Source: Ferruginibacter sp.
GTDB taxonomy: Bacteria > Bacteroidota > Bacteroidia > Chitinophagales > Chitinophagaceae
DNA length: 14,559 nt
Reading direction: 5' to 3'
NCBI GenBank assembly: GCA_025357775.1
Contig: JANXOQ010000342.1
Location: 1 to 14,559 of the forward strand
Part shown: positions 6,895-14,522 of the stretch, in pieces
How positions within the stretch are numbered: the first letter of the stretch is position 1
Layout of the letters: every line of letters starts with the position of its first letter
The notes under the pieces: model-generated
Seen by the model: only the letters and a program-made list of their open reading frames with translations
What the model was told of the DNA's origin: nothing
Databases searched by the model: none
Program-made: the position numbers and the translations under genes

Positions 6895-7137
6895 ATGGAT
6901 AATATAACGCAGGATGAACTACTTCAATATCTATATAACGAAGGAAGCCCTGAAAGAAAACAACATATAAAACAAGAACTAGAGACAAGTAAGGAATTGC
7001 AAGAAAAATTTAATGAATTAATAATTGCAAAAAACCATCTTGATAAAATAAAACTCATATCCCCAGACCAACGTTCGGTGGATAATATTTTTAATTATGG
7101 TAAACGAGGGCTTGTAGAAATGGTTATATGTAGTTAA
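6895..7137 (+). CDS. Small conserved-looking protein of unknown function
   Basis: 80 residues, acidic-basic mixed and mainly helical, with no signal peptide or membrane segment. It begins MDNITQDELLQYLYNE, followed by SPERKQHIKQELE and a helix ending in a DNIFNYGKRG segment (63-72). The N-terminal D-E-L-x-x-Y-L-Y-x-E-x-x-P motif followed by a charged helix recalls the start of anti-sigma-factor-like proteins of Bacteroidota, but no zinc ligands (H-x3-C-x2-C) and no membrane helix are present. It is a real gene by its own promoter candidate, regular codon usage and clean gaps on both sides (77 and 169 bases). I do not recognise a defined family and assign no function. Confidence 0.7.
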   Translation: MDNITQDELLQYLYNEGSPERKQHIKQELETSKELQEKFNELIIAKNHLDKIKLISPDQRSVDNIFNYGKRGLVEMVICS

Positions 7138-7306
7138 TGCTTAACTTAAGTAACATTTACATAGCTAACTGAAGGCATTTTTATGAGTTTTGGTAATATA
7201 TTCTCATTCGTATTAAAGGGTTGTCAACTTTTTAAAAAATTATTAGTTTAAAATAAAGTTGTAAAATTTGCAAACTCTGTGAGAATTTTAAATGCGGTTT
7301 TTTTTT

Positions 7307-7969
7307 ATGACTATAAAGCAGCGATACTCTTTTTTAATAAATTATTTCTTAGAGCATGCGCCAGAGGCAGAGACAGAACTTTTATATGACAATCCATTTC
7401 AGTTACTGGTGGCAGTAATTTTATCTGCGCAGTGCACAGATAAAAGAGTAAACATAACTACGCCATTTATTTTTGCAAAATATCCTGATGCAAAAACAAT
7501 GAGTAAGGCAACAATCAAGCAACTATTTGCGTTAATAAAAAGTGTTTCATTTCCTAATAATAAAGCAAAGCACCTTGCTGGTATGAGCAAGTTATTAATG
7601 GAAAAGTACAATGGTGAAGTACCAATGATTGTAGAACAACTAATAGAATTACCTGGGGTTGGAAGAAAAACAGCAAACGTAGTAACATCTGTTATAGATG
7701 AACAACCCAATATGGCAGTAGATACACATGTTTTTAGAGTAAGTGCTAGAATAGGGCTAACAATAGGAGCCAAAACTCCAAATGCTACTGAAAAACAACT
7801 TATTAAGCATTTTCCAACGGAGCTTGTTTATAAGGCGCATAACTGGTTAATATTGCATGGCAGATATACTTGTGTTGCAAGAAAGCCTAAATGTGCAGAA
7901 TGTGGTTTGAAAACTATATGTAAATATTTTAAGAAAAATGAGTTAGTGAGCTTGATAGGTCAGAAATAA
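7307..7969 (+). CDS. nth: Endonuclease III (DNA glycosylase/AP lyase)
   Basis: 220 residues from the ATG at 7307; an ATG at 7292 in frame would add MRFFF. The later start fits the family N-terminus (TIKQRYSFLINYFLE...) better. Base-excision repair enzyme that removes oxidised pyrimidines and nicks the AP site. Numbering from 7307: DNPFQLLVAVILSAQCTDKRVN (28-49), helix-hairpin-helix LPGVGRKTANVV (115-126) with catalytic K121, VDTHVFRV with catalytic D139, and the [4Fe-4S] loop with C-x6-C-x2-C-x5-C at C189, C196, C199 and C205. All catalytic and cluster residues are present. It stands alone, with 169 bases upstream and 66 downstream; 7138-7306 holds only AT-rich DNA with a run of nine T just before the start. 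Regulation is not visible. Confidence 0.95.
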   Translation: MTIKQRYSFLINYFLEHAPEAETELLYDNPFQLLVAVILSAQCTDKRVNITTPFIFAKYPDAKTMSKATIKQLFALIKSVSFPNNKAKHLAGMSKLLMEKYNGEVPMIVEQLIELPGVGRKTANVVTSVIDEQPNMAVDTHVFRVSARIGLTIGAKTPNATEKQLIKHFPTELVYKAHNWLILHGRYTCVARKPKCAECGLKTICKYFKKNELVSLIGQK

Positions 7970-7978
7970 ATCATTAAC

Positions 7979-8007
7979 TTGTATTAATTTTAATTTGGAA
8001 TAATTTG
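7979..8007 (+). promoter_or_regulatory. Candidate promoter of the DUF6089-like barrel gene
   Basis: TTG (7979-7981), 18 bases, ATAATTTG (8000-8007), close to TAnnTTTG. The start would be about 22 bases before the ATG at 8036. Confidence 0.35.
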
Positions 8008-8035
8008 AAATATCCAATACAATAACTTTTTAGAA

Positions 8036-8965
8036 ATGAGGAAAGCACTTTTTATAGCTTCTTTTTTTACGTTTATGCTATTTGTAGCAAAACAAGCTAG
8101 CGCACAACATTATTTTTATGATGGGGAATACTATGATAACCCATTTTTATATGAAGCTGGAATATCAATAAATGCAATGAACTGCCTAACAGATATTGGT
8201 GGCGGTAAAGGAATAGGTAAAAAGTTTTTAAAAGATTTGAATATTGGAAAAACTAATGGGAGTGCTGGTATATTTTTTGGTGTTGCGTATAAAAATGCAG
8301 TATCGTTGAGGTTAGAAGCAACATTTGGGCAAATTTCTGGAAACGATAATGTTTTGCAAGGAGTAACTGATATAGCTAAACAACGTTATAATAGAAATTT
8401 AAATTTTCGTAGTCTCATTACAGATATTAATCTTTTAGCAGAAATACACCCAATGAATATTTTTATAGACTGGCTTGCTAAAGATAGAACCCCTCCAAGA
8501 TATTCACCATATTTATTAGCTGGCATAGGTTATTTCTCTTTTAATCCACAAACAAAATTAGTAGGTAGTGACCGGTGGATTGATTTACAACCTTTGCATA
8601 CTGAGGGACAAGGCTGGGTTGCTGGCAGAGAAGAATATAAATTAAATCAACTTAATATTCCTTTGGGCGCAGGTATTAAATATGAGCTATCGCCACTTGT
8701 AAATTTAAGAGGTGAATTTGTATACCGTCACACTTTTACAGATTATTTAGATGACTTAAGTACAAATTACATAGACCCAATATTATTTACTCAAAATCTT
8801 ACACCACAAAAAGCAGTTTTAGCTACTCAATTATACGATAGACAAATTGATAAATCTATTGCTGGCATAGATGGTAAGCGTGGTACAGCGTCAAATACTG
8901 ATGCTTTTTTTAGCTTTAATTTAAAAATTAGCGTTGTTATTGGTAGAGAAAGAATTAGAAGATAA
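8036..8965 (+). CDS. Outer-membrane beta-barrel protein, DUF6089/PorG-like
   Basis: 309 residues with a Sec signal peptide (MRKALFIASFFTFMLFVAKQASA, cleavage after A23 before Q). The mature sequence has the layout I associate with DUF6089 proteins: EAGISINAMNCLTDIGG near the start, RYNRNLNFRSLITDINLLAEIHP (118-140), SPYLLAGIGYFSFNP (157-171), WIDLQPLHTEGQG (181-193), LNQLNIPLGAGIKYEL (203-218) and the hallmark YRHTFTDYLDDLSTNYID (230-247), then a final strand FFSFNLKISVVIG. These are alternating barrel strands. Some members of this family include PorG of the type IX secretion system; whether this copy serves that system cannot be said, as no other T9SS gene is in the window. It faces mutL tail to tail with 40 bases between and no clear terminator. 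Confidence 0.8.
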   Translation: MRKALFIASFFTFMLFVAKQASAQHYFYDGEYYDNPFLYEAGISINAMNCLTDIGGGKGIGKKFLKDLNIGKTNGSAGIFFGVAYKNAVSLRLEATFGQISGNDNVLQGVTDIAKQRYNRNLNFRSLITDINLLAEIHPMNIFIDWLAKDRTPPRYSPYLLAGIGYFSFNPQTKLVGSDRWIDLQPLHTEGQGWVAGREEYKLNQLNIPLGAGIKYELSPLVNLRGEFVYRHTFTDYLDDLSTNYIDPILFTQNLTPQKAVLATQLYDRQIDKSIAGIDGKRGTASNTDAFFSFNLKISVVIGRERIRR

Positions 8966-9005
8966 ATTTTCCCTCTAATTAAATTTCTTGAAAATAAAAA
9001 TAAAT

Positions 9006-10859
9006 TCAAATTAACCTTCCAAACATCCTATCCATTTCTTCCTTTTTAAAACTCATGTAGGTAGGTTTACCTGTGGGAGTAGTATTAGGTATATCACACA
9101 AAAACAAAACTTCTACTAACTGTTTCATTTCTTTTTGAGTTAATGATGTACCCGCTTTTATAGATTGTTGTAGAGACATAGAGCGTAGTAATTTTTCTCT
9201 TTTAGAAAATTTCATATCGCTGCTAAAATGTTTATACTGTTCTAATAATTTTTCTATTGCATTTATTTCGCTAGAATGCTGCATATCAGCTGGCGTGCCT
9301 TGTAGTACAAAAGTGTTGTTGCCAAAGGGTTCTAGCCTATAACCAAGTATAGTTAAATCTGGCAAAAGCTCATTTATTATTATTACGTCAGCAGGGGCAA
9401 ATTCGATAGTGCTAGGGAAAAGAATTTGCTGTGTAGCTATTGATTTGCCAGTAATAGCATTAGCAAATCGTTCATACAAAATTCGTTCATGTGCATTTTG
9501 TTGATTTACTAATAAATATCCTTTGTAATTTTGAACTATAACATATGCATTGTGTACTTGCAATAAATCGCTGTTATCCCAAGGTTTTTCATTTTCTACA
9601 TTTTTTTCAAAAACGGGAATTGCTTGTGCATTTTTGGTAGAATATTTATCTATTTCTATATCTCCACTTGTGGTAGATTTATTATAAAAATCTTTCCAAT
9701 GAGTAAGCTCACTTTTTTTTTCTACAAAGTGAGCTTGGTTTTTTTGTGCAAATGTTTGAAATAAAGAAGAAGAAGAAGCATCTCTTTTATTGATTTCCGA
9801 TATTGGCTTATTTACTGCATCTAAATTTTGGATAGAAGCATCCAACTCAAAATCTAAAGTAGGAGATATACTAAATTGTGCCAATGCATGTTTTACTGCA
9901 CTATGCACAAATGCGTAAACAATTTTTTCATCTTCAAATTTTATTTCTTGCTTGGTGGGGTGCACATTTATATCTAGTTGTGCAGGGTCAAGGTCTATAA
10001 ACAAAGTATACATAGGGAAACTATCTTTCGATATCATTTCTGCAAAAGCACTCATTACCGCATGGTTTAAATAAGCACTTTTTATAAACCGATTGTTTAC
10101 GAAAAAGTATTGGTCTCCTCTAGTTTTCTTTGCAGTTTCTGGCTTCCCTACAAACCCTAAGATATCTAAATAATCTGTACGCTCTTGCACACTTACCAAT
10201 TTTGCATTATAGTTATTTCCTAATATTTGTACAATACGTTGTTTAAGTGATCCTTTTTCTAAATGAAATACTTCTTGCCCATTGGAGTTAAGAGAAAAAA
10301 ATATTTCAGGAAAAGCCATTGCTACTCTTATAAATTCATCTACAATATGCCTTAGTTCTGATGGGTTACTTTTTAAAAAATTTCTACGAGCTGGCACATT
10401 AAAAAATAAATTTTTCATGGCTATACTTGTACCAGTAGGGGCAGCAATAGGCTCTTGCTTTTTTACAAGGCTATTTTCTATTTCTATATAAATACCTACT
10501 TCATCTTCATCTCTCTTTGTTTTCAATTCCACTTGCGCTACTGCTGCAATACTAGCAAGTGCCTCTCCCCGAAAGCCCATTGTTTTTATTCTAAATAAAT
10601 CATCAATACTTTTTATTTTTGAAGTAGCGTGTCTTTCGAAAGCCATACGAGCATCGGTTTCGCTCATGCCTTTGCCGTTATCTATTACTTGTATCAATGC
10701 CTTTCCAGCATCGTTTACAATTAATTTTATTTCGCTTGCACCAGCATCTACTGCATTCTCCAGCAATTCCTTTACAGCACTAGCTGGTCGTTGTATTACT
10801 TCCCCAGCCGCTATTTGGTTGGCAATATTGTCTGATAATAATTGTATAATGTCTTGCAA
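9006..10859 (-). CDS. mutL: DNA mismatch repair protein MutL, TTG start
   Basis: 617 residues. The frame starts at TTG (10859-10857): no ATG lies between the upstream in-frame stop (10874-10872) and the conserved start QDIIQLLSDNIANQIAAGEV, and MutL normally begins about two residues before DIIQLL. It is the ATPase that links MutS-bound mismatches to strand removal. GHKL motifs: KELLENAVDAGA with catalytic E34, DNGKGM (60-65), ATSKI (78-82), GFRGEAL (95-101); then the transducer domain with NNRFIKS (255-261) and DINVHPTKQEIKF (296-308). The linker (about 340-430) is low complexity. The C-terminal domain is present, but nuclease motifs are degenerate: NQQNAHERILYE (452-463) for DQHAAHERILYE, LQQSIKAG (563-570) for ACxxAIKAG, and TPTGKPT (594-600) for CPHGRPT. 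It is probably a MutL without endonuclease activity, or with a reworked site. Confidence 0.95.
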   Translation of the reverse strand: MQDIIQLLSDNIANQIAAGEVIQRPASAVKELLENAVDAGASEIKLIVNDAGKALIQVIDNGKGMSETDARMAFERHATSKIKSIDDLFRIKTMGFRGEALASIAAVAQVELKTKRDEDEVGIYIEIENSLVKKQEPIAAPTGTSIAMKNLFFNVPARRNFLKSNPSELRHIVDEFIRVAMAFPEIFFSLNSNGQEVFHLEKGSLKQRIVQILGNNYNAKLVSVQERTDYLDILGFVGKPETAKKTRGDQYFFVNNRFIKSAYLNHAVMSAFAEMISKDSFPMYTLFIDLDPAQLDINVHPTKQEIKFEDEKIVYAFVHSAVKHALAQFSISPTLDFELDASIQNLDAVNKPISEINKRDASSSSLFQTFAQKNQAHFVEKKSELTHWKDFYNKSTTSGDIEIDKYSTKNAQAIPVFEKNVENEKPWDNSDLLQVHNAYVIVQNYKGYLLVNQQNAHERILYERFANAITGKSIATQQILFPSTIEFAPADVIIINELLPDLTILGYRLEPFGNNTFVLQGTPADMQHSSEINAIEKLLEQYKHFSSDMKFSKREKLLRSMSLQQSIKAGTSLTQKEMKQLVEVLFLCDIPNTTPTGKPTYMSFKKEEMDRMFGRLI

Positions 10860-10879
10860 AAAATATTTTATTTAGATTG

Positions 10880-10887
10880 CAAATTTA
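10880..10887 (-). promoter_or_regulatory. Candidate -7 element of the mutL promoter
   Basis: On the minus strand this reads TAAATTTG, an exact TAnnTTTG. It ends 20 bases before the TTG start, giving a leader of about 15 bases. There is no TTG at -33. Together with the weak start codon it suggests low expression. Confidence 0.45.
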
Positions 10888-10930
10888 CGTTTAGTGAATT
10901 ATATAATTATTTAACACCTTATAATATAAA

Positions 10931-10964
10931 AATATCTATCTGCCTTTGCAAGCAGATAGATATT
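10931..10964 (-). terminator. Terminator-like hairpin between the response regulator and mutL
   Basis: A 13-bp perfect stem (AATATCTATCTGC with GCAGATAGATATT) and an eight-base loop. On the minus strand a short T-rich tract (TTTATATT) follows, so it should end the response regulator mRNA before mutL. It lies 126 bases beyond the stop, leaving an unusually long 3' tail at 10965-11089 that encodes nothing I can see. Confidence 0.65.
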
Positions 10965-11089
10965 AAAACATAAGTACATTTTTATTAAAACGAACTACTT
11001 TCTAAAAGCTATAGGAGTTAAAATGTTTTAGATTCTATTTTATCAATTTTTAAATATGTATCATTTCTTAAATCTATTATTTTATGCGC

Positions 11090-11788
11090 TTACTCAGTTA
11101 CTACCAGCCTAAATCCATTACCATGCACATTTACAATTTCTATTGTGGAGTCTTCTTTTAAATATTTTCTCAATTTCGCAATATAAACATCCATACTTCT
11201 TCCATTAAAATAAGTATCGCTACCCCATATTCTTTTTAGCGCATCTTCCCTTGCCAATAAATCATTTTTATGCTCTGTCAGCATTTTTAATAATTCATTT
11301 TCTTTTGGAGAAAGTACTTGTGTTTTTTCTACATTAGATAATTGCCTTGTACGTGGGTTAAAATGATACATTCCTAAATCATATTCAGCCTTTGCTTCTT
11401 CTTTATGAAGTTCTTCATTTCTTTTTAATATTGCCATTATTTTGTGTAACAATACATCGCTATCAAAAGGCTTCGTAATATAATCATCCGCACCAAGTTT
11501 ATAACCTTGTATAATATCATCTTTCATTGTTTTTGCACTTAAAAAAAATAAGGGCACATCAGGATTAATATCTCTTATTTCTTCTGCCACAGTAAAACCA
11601 TCCATATTAGGCATCATTACATCTAGTAAGCAAAGGTCAAACTTTTCTCTTTGAAACGCAGCAAGACCAAGCCTACCATCTCTTTCAAGTGTTACTTCAT
11701 AATCATGTAACTCTAAGTAATTTTTTAATACCATGCCTAAGTTTGTATCATCTTCGCACAGTAAAATTTTGGGTTTAATTGTTTCCAT
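11090..11788 (-). CDS. RprY-like response regulator (OmpR/PhoB class)
   Basis: 232 residues. Receiver domain 1-120: acidic pocket E12-D13-D14, phospho-acceptor D56 in LLDVMMP, S84 in FLSAKT, K106 in ITKPF. Winged-helix DNA-binding domain about 138-232: LSPKENELLKML (159-170), NGRSMDVYIAKLRKYLKEDS (195-214), and the wing IVNVHGNGFRLVV (218-230). The RSMDVYIxKLRKYLKED...INxHGxGFRL stretch is characteristic of the Bacteroidota RprY group, named after RprXY of Bacteroides. It should bind DNA as a dimer when phosphorylated and control transcription. All receiver residues are intact. No histidine kinase lies next to it in this window: the neighbour downstream is mutL, upstream a cytochrome c peroxidase family gene. 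Its target genes are unknown. Confidence 0.9.
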   Translation of the reverse strand: METIKPKILLCEDDTNLGMVLKNYLELHDYEVTLERDGRLGLAAFQREKFDLCLLDVMMPNMDGFTVAEEIRDINPDVPLFFLSAKTMKDDIIQGYKLGADDYITKPFDSDVLLHKIMAILKRNEELHKEEAKAEYDLGMYHFNPRTRQLSNVEKTQVLSPKENELLKMLTEHKNDLLAREDALKRIWGSDTYFNGRSMDVYIAKLRKYLKEDSTIEIVNVHGNGFRLVVTE

Positions 11789-11906
11789 AATATTTAAATA
11801 TTTATATACAAATAAAATTGATTGCTGAATATTAATGCTAAAATAATACCTAATATTTTGTTAAGGTATTTAAATTTTGCAAAGTTGCTAAAATATTATT
11901 AAAAGC

Positions 11907-11925
11907 AAAAAAACCTTAAAGGTTT
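11907..11925 (-). terminator. Possible terminator of the cytochrome c peroxidase gene
   Basis: On the minus strand AAACC-TTTAA-GGTTT is followed by a run of T (GGTTTTTTT). It lies 15 bases after the stop. The stem is only five base pairs (seven with a tight loop), so it is weak. Confidence 0.4.
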
Positions 11926-11939
11926 GTTGAAAAAGGAAA

Positions 11940-12887
11940 CTATTTTTTTACATACTCTTTATCTGTAAGCGTTTTTAAAAAAACAATAATATCTGCTTGC
12001 TCTTTTACAGTTAAGTTTAAAGGTTTATTTAAACTGCTATCTATATTTATTTGATGTGGGAAAAAACCTTTGGGGTTGTTATAAAACCTAAGCACTTCTT
12101 CTAAAGTTGCAAACATACCATTGTGCATGTAAGGTGCTGTAGCGCCAATATTACGCAAGCCTGGTACTTTAAATTTTCCTAAATCAGTTTCTTTTTTTGT
12201 AATAAATATCCTTCCACTATCGGTTAAAAAATTGCCATTAAACAATCCAATATTTTTAAATTGGTCTCCTGTAAAATCATCTCCAAAATGGCAATCAAAG
12301 CATTTTGCTTTTTCGCCTATAAATAATTTACGCCCTCTTTCTTCTGCGGCAGTAAATTTTATTTTATCGTTTGCCCAATCGTCGTATCGGCTATTTACAG
12401 TTTCTAAGGTTTTTTCATACGCTTCAAAAGATGAGCCTAGGTTTTTTGAAGATGGAGTTTCTTTGTAAACTTGTAAAAATGCATTTTTATACAAAAGGTT
12501 TTTATTTAGTCTATCAACAGCTTCAGCAATTGGTAATCCCATTTCAAATTTATGTGCTATTGGCATAAGTGATTGTTGTGCTAAAGTTGCCGCTCTTCCA
12601 TCATAATAAAAATATGGCCTATTTTTCATGTTCAACACAGAAGGTGTATTTCTACTCGTTTCATTTCCATTTATACCAATGCTAAGAGCCAGCGTATCTG
12701 CAAATGCAAATTTTGGATTGTGGCAACTTGCACAACTTACTGATGAATCTTTTGACAATATTTTTTCTGAAAATAATTTTTTACCAAGAGTAATTTTTGT
12801 ATACTTAATTTCTTTATCCGCTTTAAAAGAAAAACTAATGAAGGCAATACTGGTAATTAGTAATATAGCAAAAAGTAATTGTTTCAT
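11940..12887 (-). CDS. Diheme cytochrome c peroxidase family protein
   Basis: 315 residues from the ATG at 12887, chosen because it gives a normal signal peptide (MKQLLFAILLITSIAFISF). An upstream in-frame ATG at 12926 adds 13 basic residues and would leave only 45 bases to the divergent gene. Two heme c motifs: CASCH (52-56) and CFDCH (196-200). Other family marks: FADTLALSIGINGNET (62-77), RNTPSVLN (79-86), YFYYDGRA (92-99), and APYMHNGMFATLEEVLRFYN (251-270) with candidate axial methionine M255. This is the CcpA/MauG-type diheme family, in the periplasm; classical members reduce hydrogen peroxide with electrons from cytochrome c. Substrate cannot be read from sequence, and MauG-like oxidases share these motifs. 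It is monocistronic by layout, with a weak terminator downstream. Confidence 0.85.
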   Translation of the reverse strand: MKQLLFAILLITSIAFISFSFKADKEIKYTKITLGKKLFSEKILSKDSSVSCASCHNPKFAFADTLALSIGINGNETSRNTPSVLNMKNRPYFYYDGRAATLAQQSLMPIAHKFEMGLPIAEAVDRLNKNLLYKNAFLQVYKETPSSKNLGSSFEAYEKTLETVNSRYDDWANDKIKFTAAEERGRKLFIGEKAKCFDCHFGDDFTGDQFKNIGLFNGNFLTDSGRIFITKKETDLGKFKVPGLRNIGATAPYMHNGMFATLEEVLRFYNNPKGFFPHQINIDSSLNKPLNLTVKEQADIIVFLKTLTDKEYVKK

Positions 12888-12944
12888 TAAAGTAAAATTA
12901 CGAAAGCATTTTTTTATTAGTTTCATTAATATAATCTTTCATTG

Positions 12945-12962
12945 TAACTTTCCACAAAAATT
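12945..12962. promoter_or_regulatory. Overlapping weak divergent promoter elements
   Basis: TAACTTTC (12945-12952, plus strand) lies 19 bases before the HerA-like gene and has TTT at -33 (21-base spacing). AATTTTTG (12962-12955, minus strand) faces the cytochrome gene. Each differs from TAnnTTTG at one position. They would lie within 20 bases of each other; evidence is thin. Confidence 0.3.
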
Positions 12963-12971
12963 ATACATCCC

Positions 12972-14522
12972 ATGCCAAACAAAGAAGCATTTATACAAAC
13001 TATTACAGATGGTTATACATTTAAAGGAGAAGCAGTACAAATTGGCTGCGCAATGCTAAATGGTGTAGTAGAGCCTGAAGCAAAAATATTTTTACCGCTA
13101 AAAACAATGAATCGCCATGGGCTTATAGCCGGTGCTACTGGCACAGGTAAAACAAAAACTTTGCAAATGATAAGTGAGTTTTTAAGTGATGCAAGTGTGC
13201 CTGTGCTTTTAATGGATATAAAAGGAGACTTAAGTGGAATTGCTGCCATAGGTGCAGAAAATGATAAAGTGAAAGACAGGTATAGTAAAATGCAAATGAC
13301 TTATAAGCCTTCTCTTTTCACTGCAGAACTACTTTCCCTTACTGGAAAAGACGGTGTAAAATTAAGAGCTACAGTAAGTGAATTTGGACCCGTTTTATTA
13401 AGTAAAATACTAGACCTAAATGATACACAAGGCGGTGTGGTGGCACTTATTTTTAAATATTGCGATGATAATAAATTGCCTTTGCTAGACCTTAAAGATT
13501 TTATAAAAGTATTACAATTTATAGGCAATGAAGGGAAAGTTGAAATTGAAAAATTGTATGGGAAAATTTCAACAACATCTACAGGTACTATTTTAAGAAA
13601 AGTAATTGAACTACAACAACAGGGTGCAGATATTTTCTTTGGCGAAAAAAGTTTTGAAGTAGATGATTTGATGCGTATAAATGAAACTGGGCAAGGCGTT
13701 ATAAATATTCTTAGGGTGATGGATATACAAGATAGACCGAAGTTGTTCTCTACATTTATGTTGCAAATGCTGGCAGAATTGTATGCATCATCACCAGAAG
13801 AAGGTGATATGGATAAGCCAAAATTAATTTTAATTATAGATGAAGCACATTTAATATTTCAAGAGGCGAGTAATGAGTTAGTGCAGCAAATTGAAACAAT
13901 TATTAAACTCATTCGTTCAAAAGGAATTGGTATTTTCTTTTGCACACAAAACCCAATGGATATACCTGCGGCAGTGCTTGGGCAGCTTGGTATGAAAATA
14001 CAACATGCATTAAGAGCATTTACAGCAGCCGATAGAAAAACAATAAAACAGACGGCAGACAATTATCCTGAAACGGAGTTTTACAAAACGGAAGATTTAA
14101 TTACACAACTTGGAATTGGTGAAGCGTTAATAACATTGCTTAGTGAAAAAGGTATTCCTACACCGCTTGCACATACCATGCTATGCAGCCCAAGAAGCCG
14201 TATGGATGTGCTAAGCCAAAGCGAAGTAGATGCCATTAATAGCAAAAGTAAATTGGTAGCAAAATATGCTGAAGATATAGATAGTGAAAGTGCTTACGAA
14301 ATGCTTACCGCAAAATTAGCTGAGGCGGAAGCAAACAATACTGAAGTAGAAAAAGAAAAGAAAACCGAAAAAGAAGAACCATCTACTTTTGAAAAAATAG
14401 CAGATAATACGGTTGTAAAAAGTATGCTTCGTACCGCTGGTAATGGAATTGTTCGCTCATTATTGGGTGCGCTTGGGCTTGGTGGGCGAAGCAGTTCTTC
14501 TAGAAAATCTAGTTGGTTTTAA
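12972..14522 (+). CDS. HerA-like ATPase of the YjgR/DUF853 family
   Basis: 516 residues, ATG start. Cytosolic P-loop ATPase of the HerA/FtsK superfamily. Walker A GATGTGKT (54-61), a conserved LLMDIKGDLSG (79-89) after it, Walker B LILIIDEAH (285-293) with D290 and E291, and a FFCTQNP sensor-like strand (322-328). The middle (about 110-280) is the family-specific insert. The C-terminus (about 425-516) has a charged Glu/Lys stretch (450-470), and a Gly/Ser-rich tail (GLGGRSSSSRKSSWF). The full-length layout follows E. coli YjgR (about 500 residues). The function of that family is not established; no NurA-like nuclease, the usual partner of archaeal HerA, is next to it. No membrane segment is seen, so it is not FtsK. 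The last 37 bases of the window after the stop hold nothing more. Confidence 0.9.
   Translation: MPNKEAFIQTITDGYTFKGEAVQIGCAMLNGVVEPEAKIFLPLKTMNRHGLIAGATGTGKTKTLQMISEFLSDASVPVLLMDIKGDLSGIAAIGAENDKVKDRYSKMQMTYKPSLFTAELLSLTGKDGVKLRATVSEFGPVLLSKILDLNDTQGGVVALIFKYCDDNKLPLLDLKDFIKVLQFIGNEGKVEIEKLYGKISTTSTGTILRKVIELQQQGADIFFGEKSFEVDDLMRINETGQGVINILRVMDIQDRPKLFSTFMLQMLAELYASSPEEGDMDKPKLILIIDEAHLIFQEASNELVQQIETIIKLIRSKGIGIFFCTQNPMDIPAAVLGQLGMKIQHALRAFTAADRKTIKQTADNYPETEFYKTEDLITQLGIGEALITLLSEKGIPTPLAHTMLCSPRSRMDVLSQSEVDAINSKSKLVAKYAEDIDSESAYEMLTAKLAEAEANNTEVEKEKKTEKEEPSTFEKIADNTVVKSMLRTAGNGIVRSLLGALGLGGRSSSSRKSSWF

Noticed and set aside
7292..7306. Earlier ATG for nth adding MRFFF
   Set aside because: The added residues come from a run of nine T and do not match the family; the ATG at 7307 fits better, though 7292 cannot be excluded.
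8966..9005. Bidirectional terminator between the convergent barrel gene and mutL
   Set aside because: Only a six-base ATTTTC/GAAAAT match with an 18-base loop and no T-run; not convincing.
11788..11801. AATATTTAAATATT palindrome in the response regulator leader
   Set aside because: A pure A/T palindrome in DNA of this composition is expected by chance; it has no partner site.
12888..12926. Earlier ATG for the cytochrome c peroxidase gene
   Set aside because: It would put 13 extra residues before a normal signal peptide and crowd the divergent promoter region; kept as an alternative.
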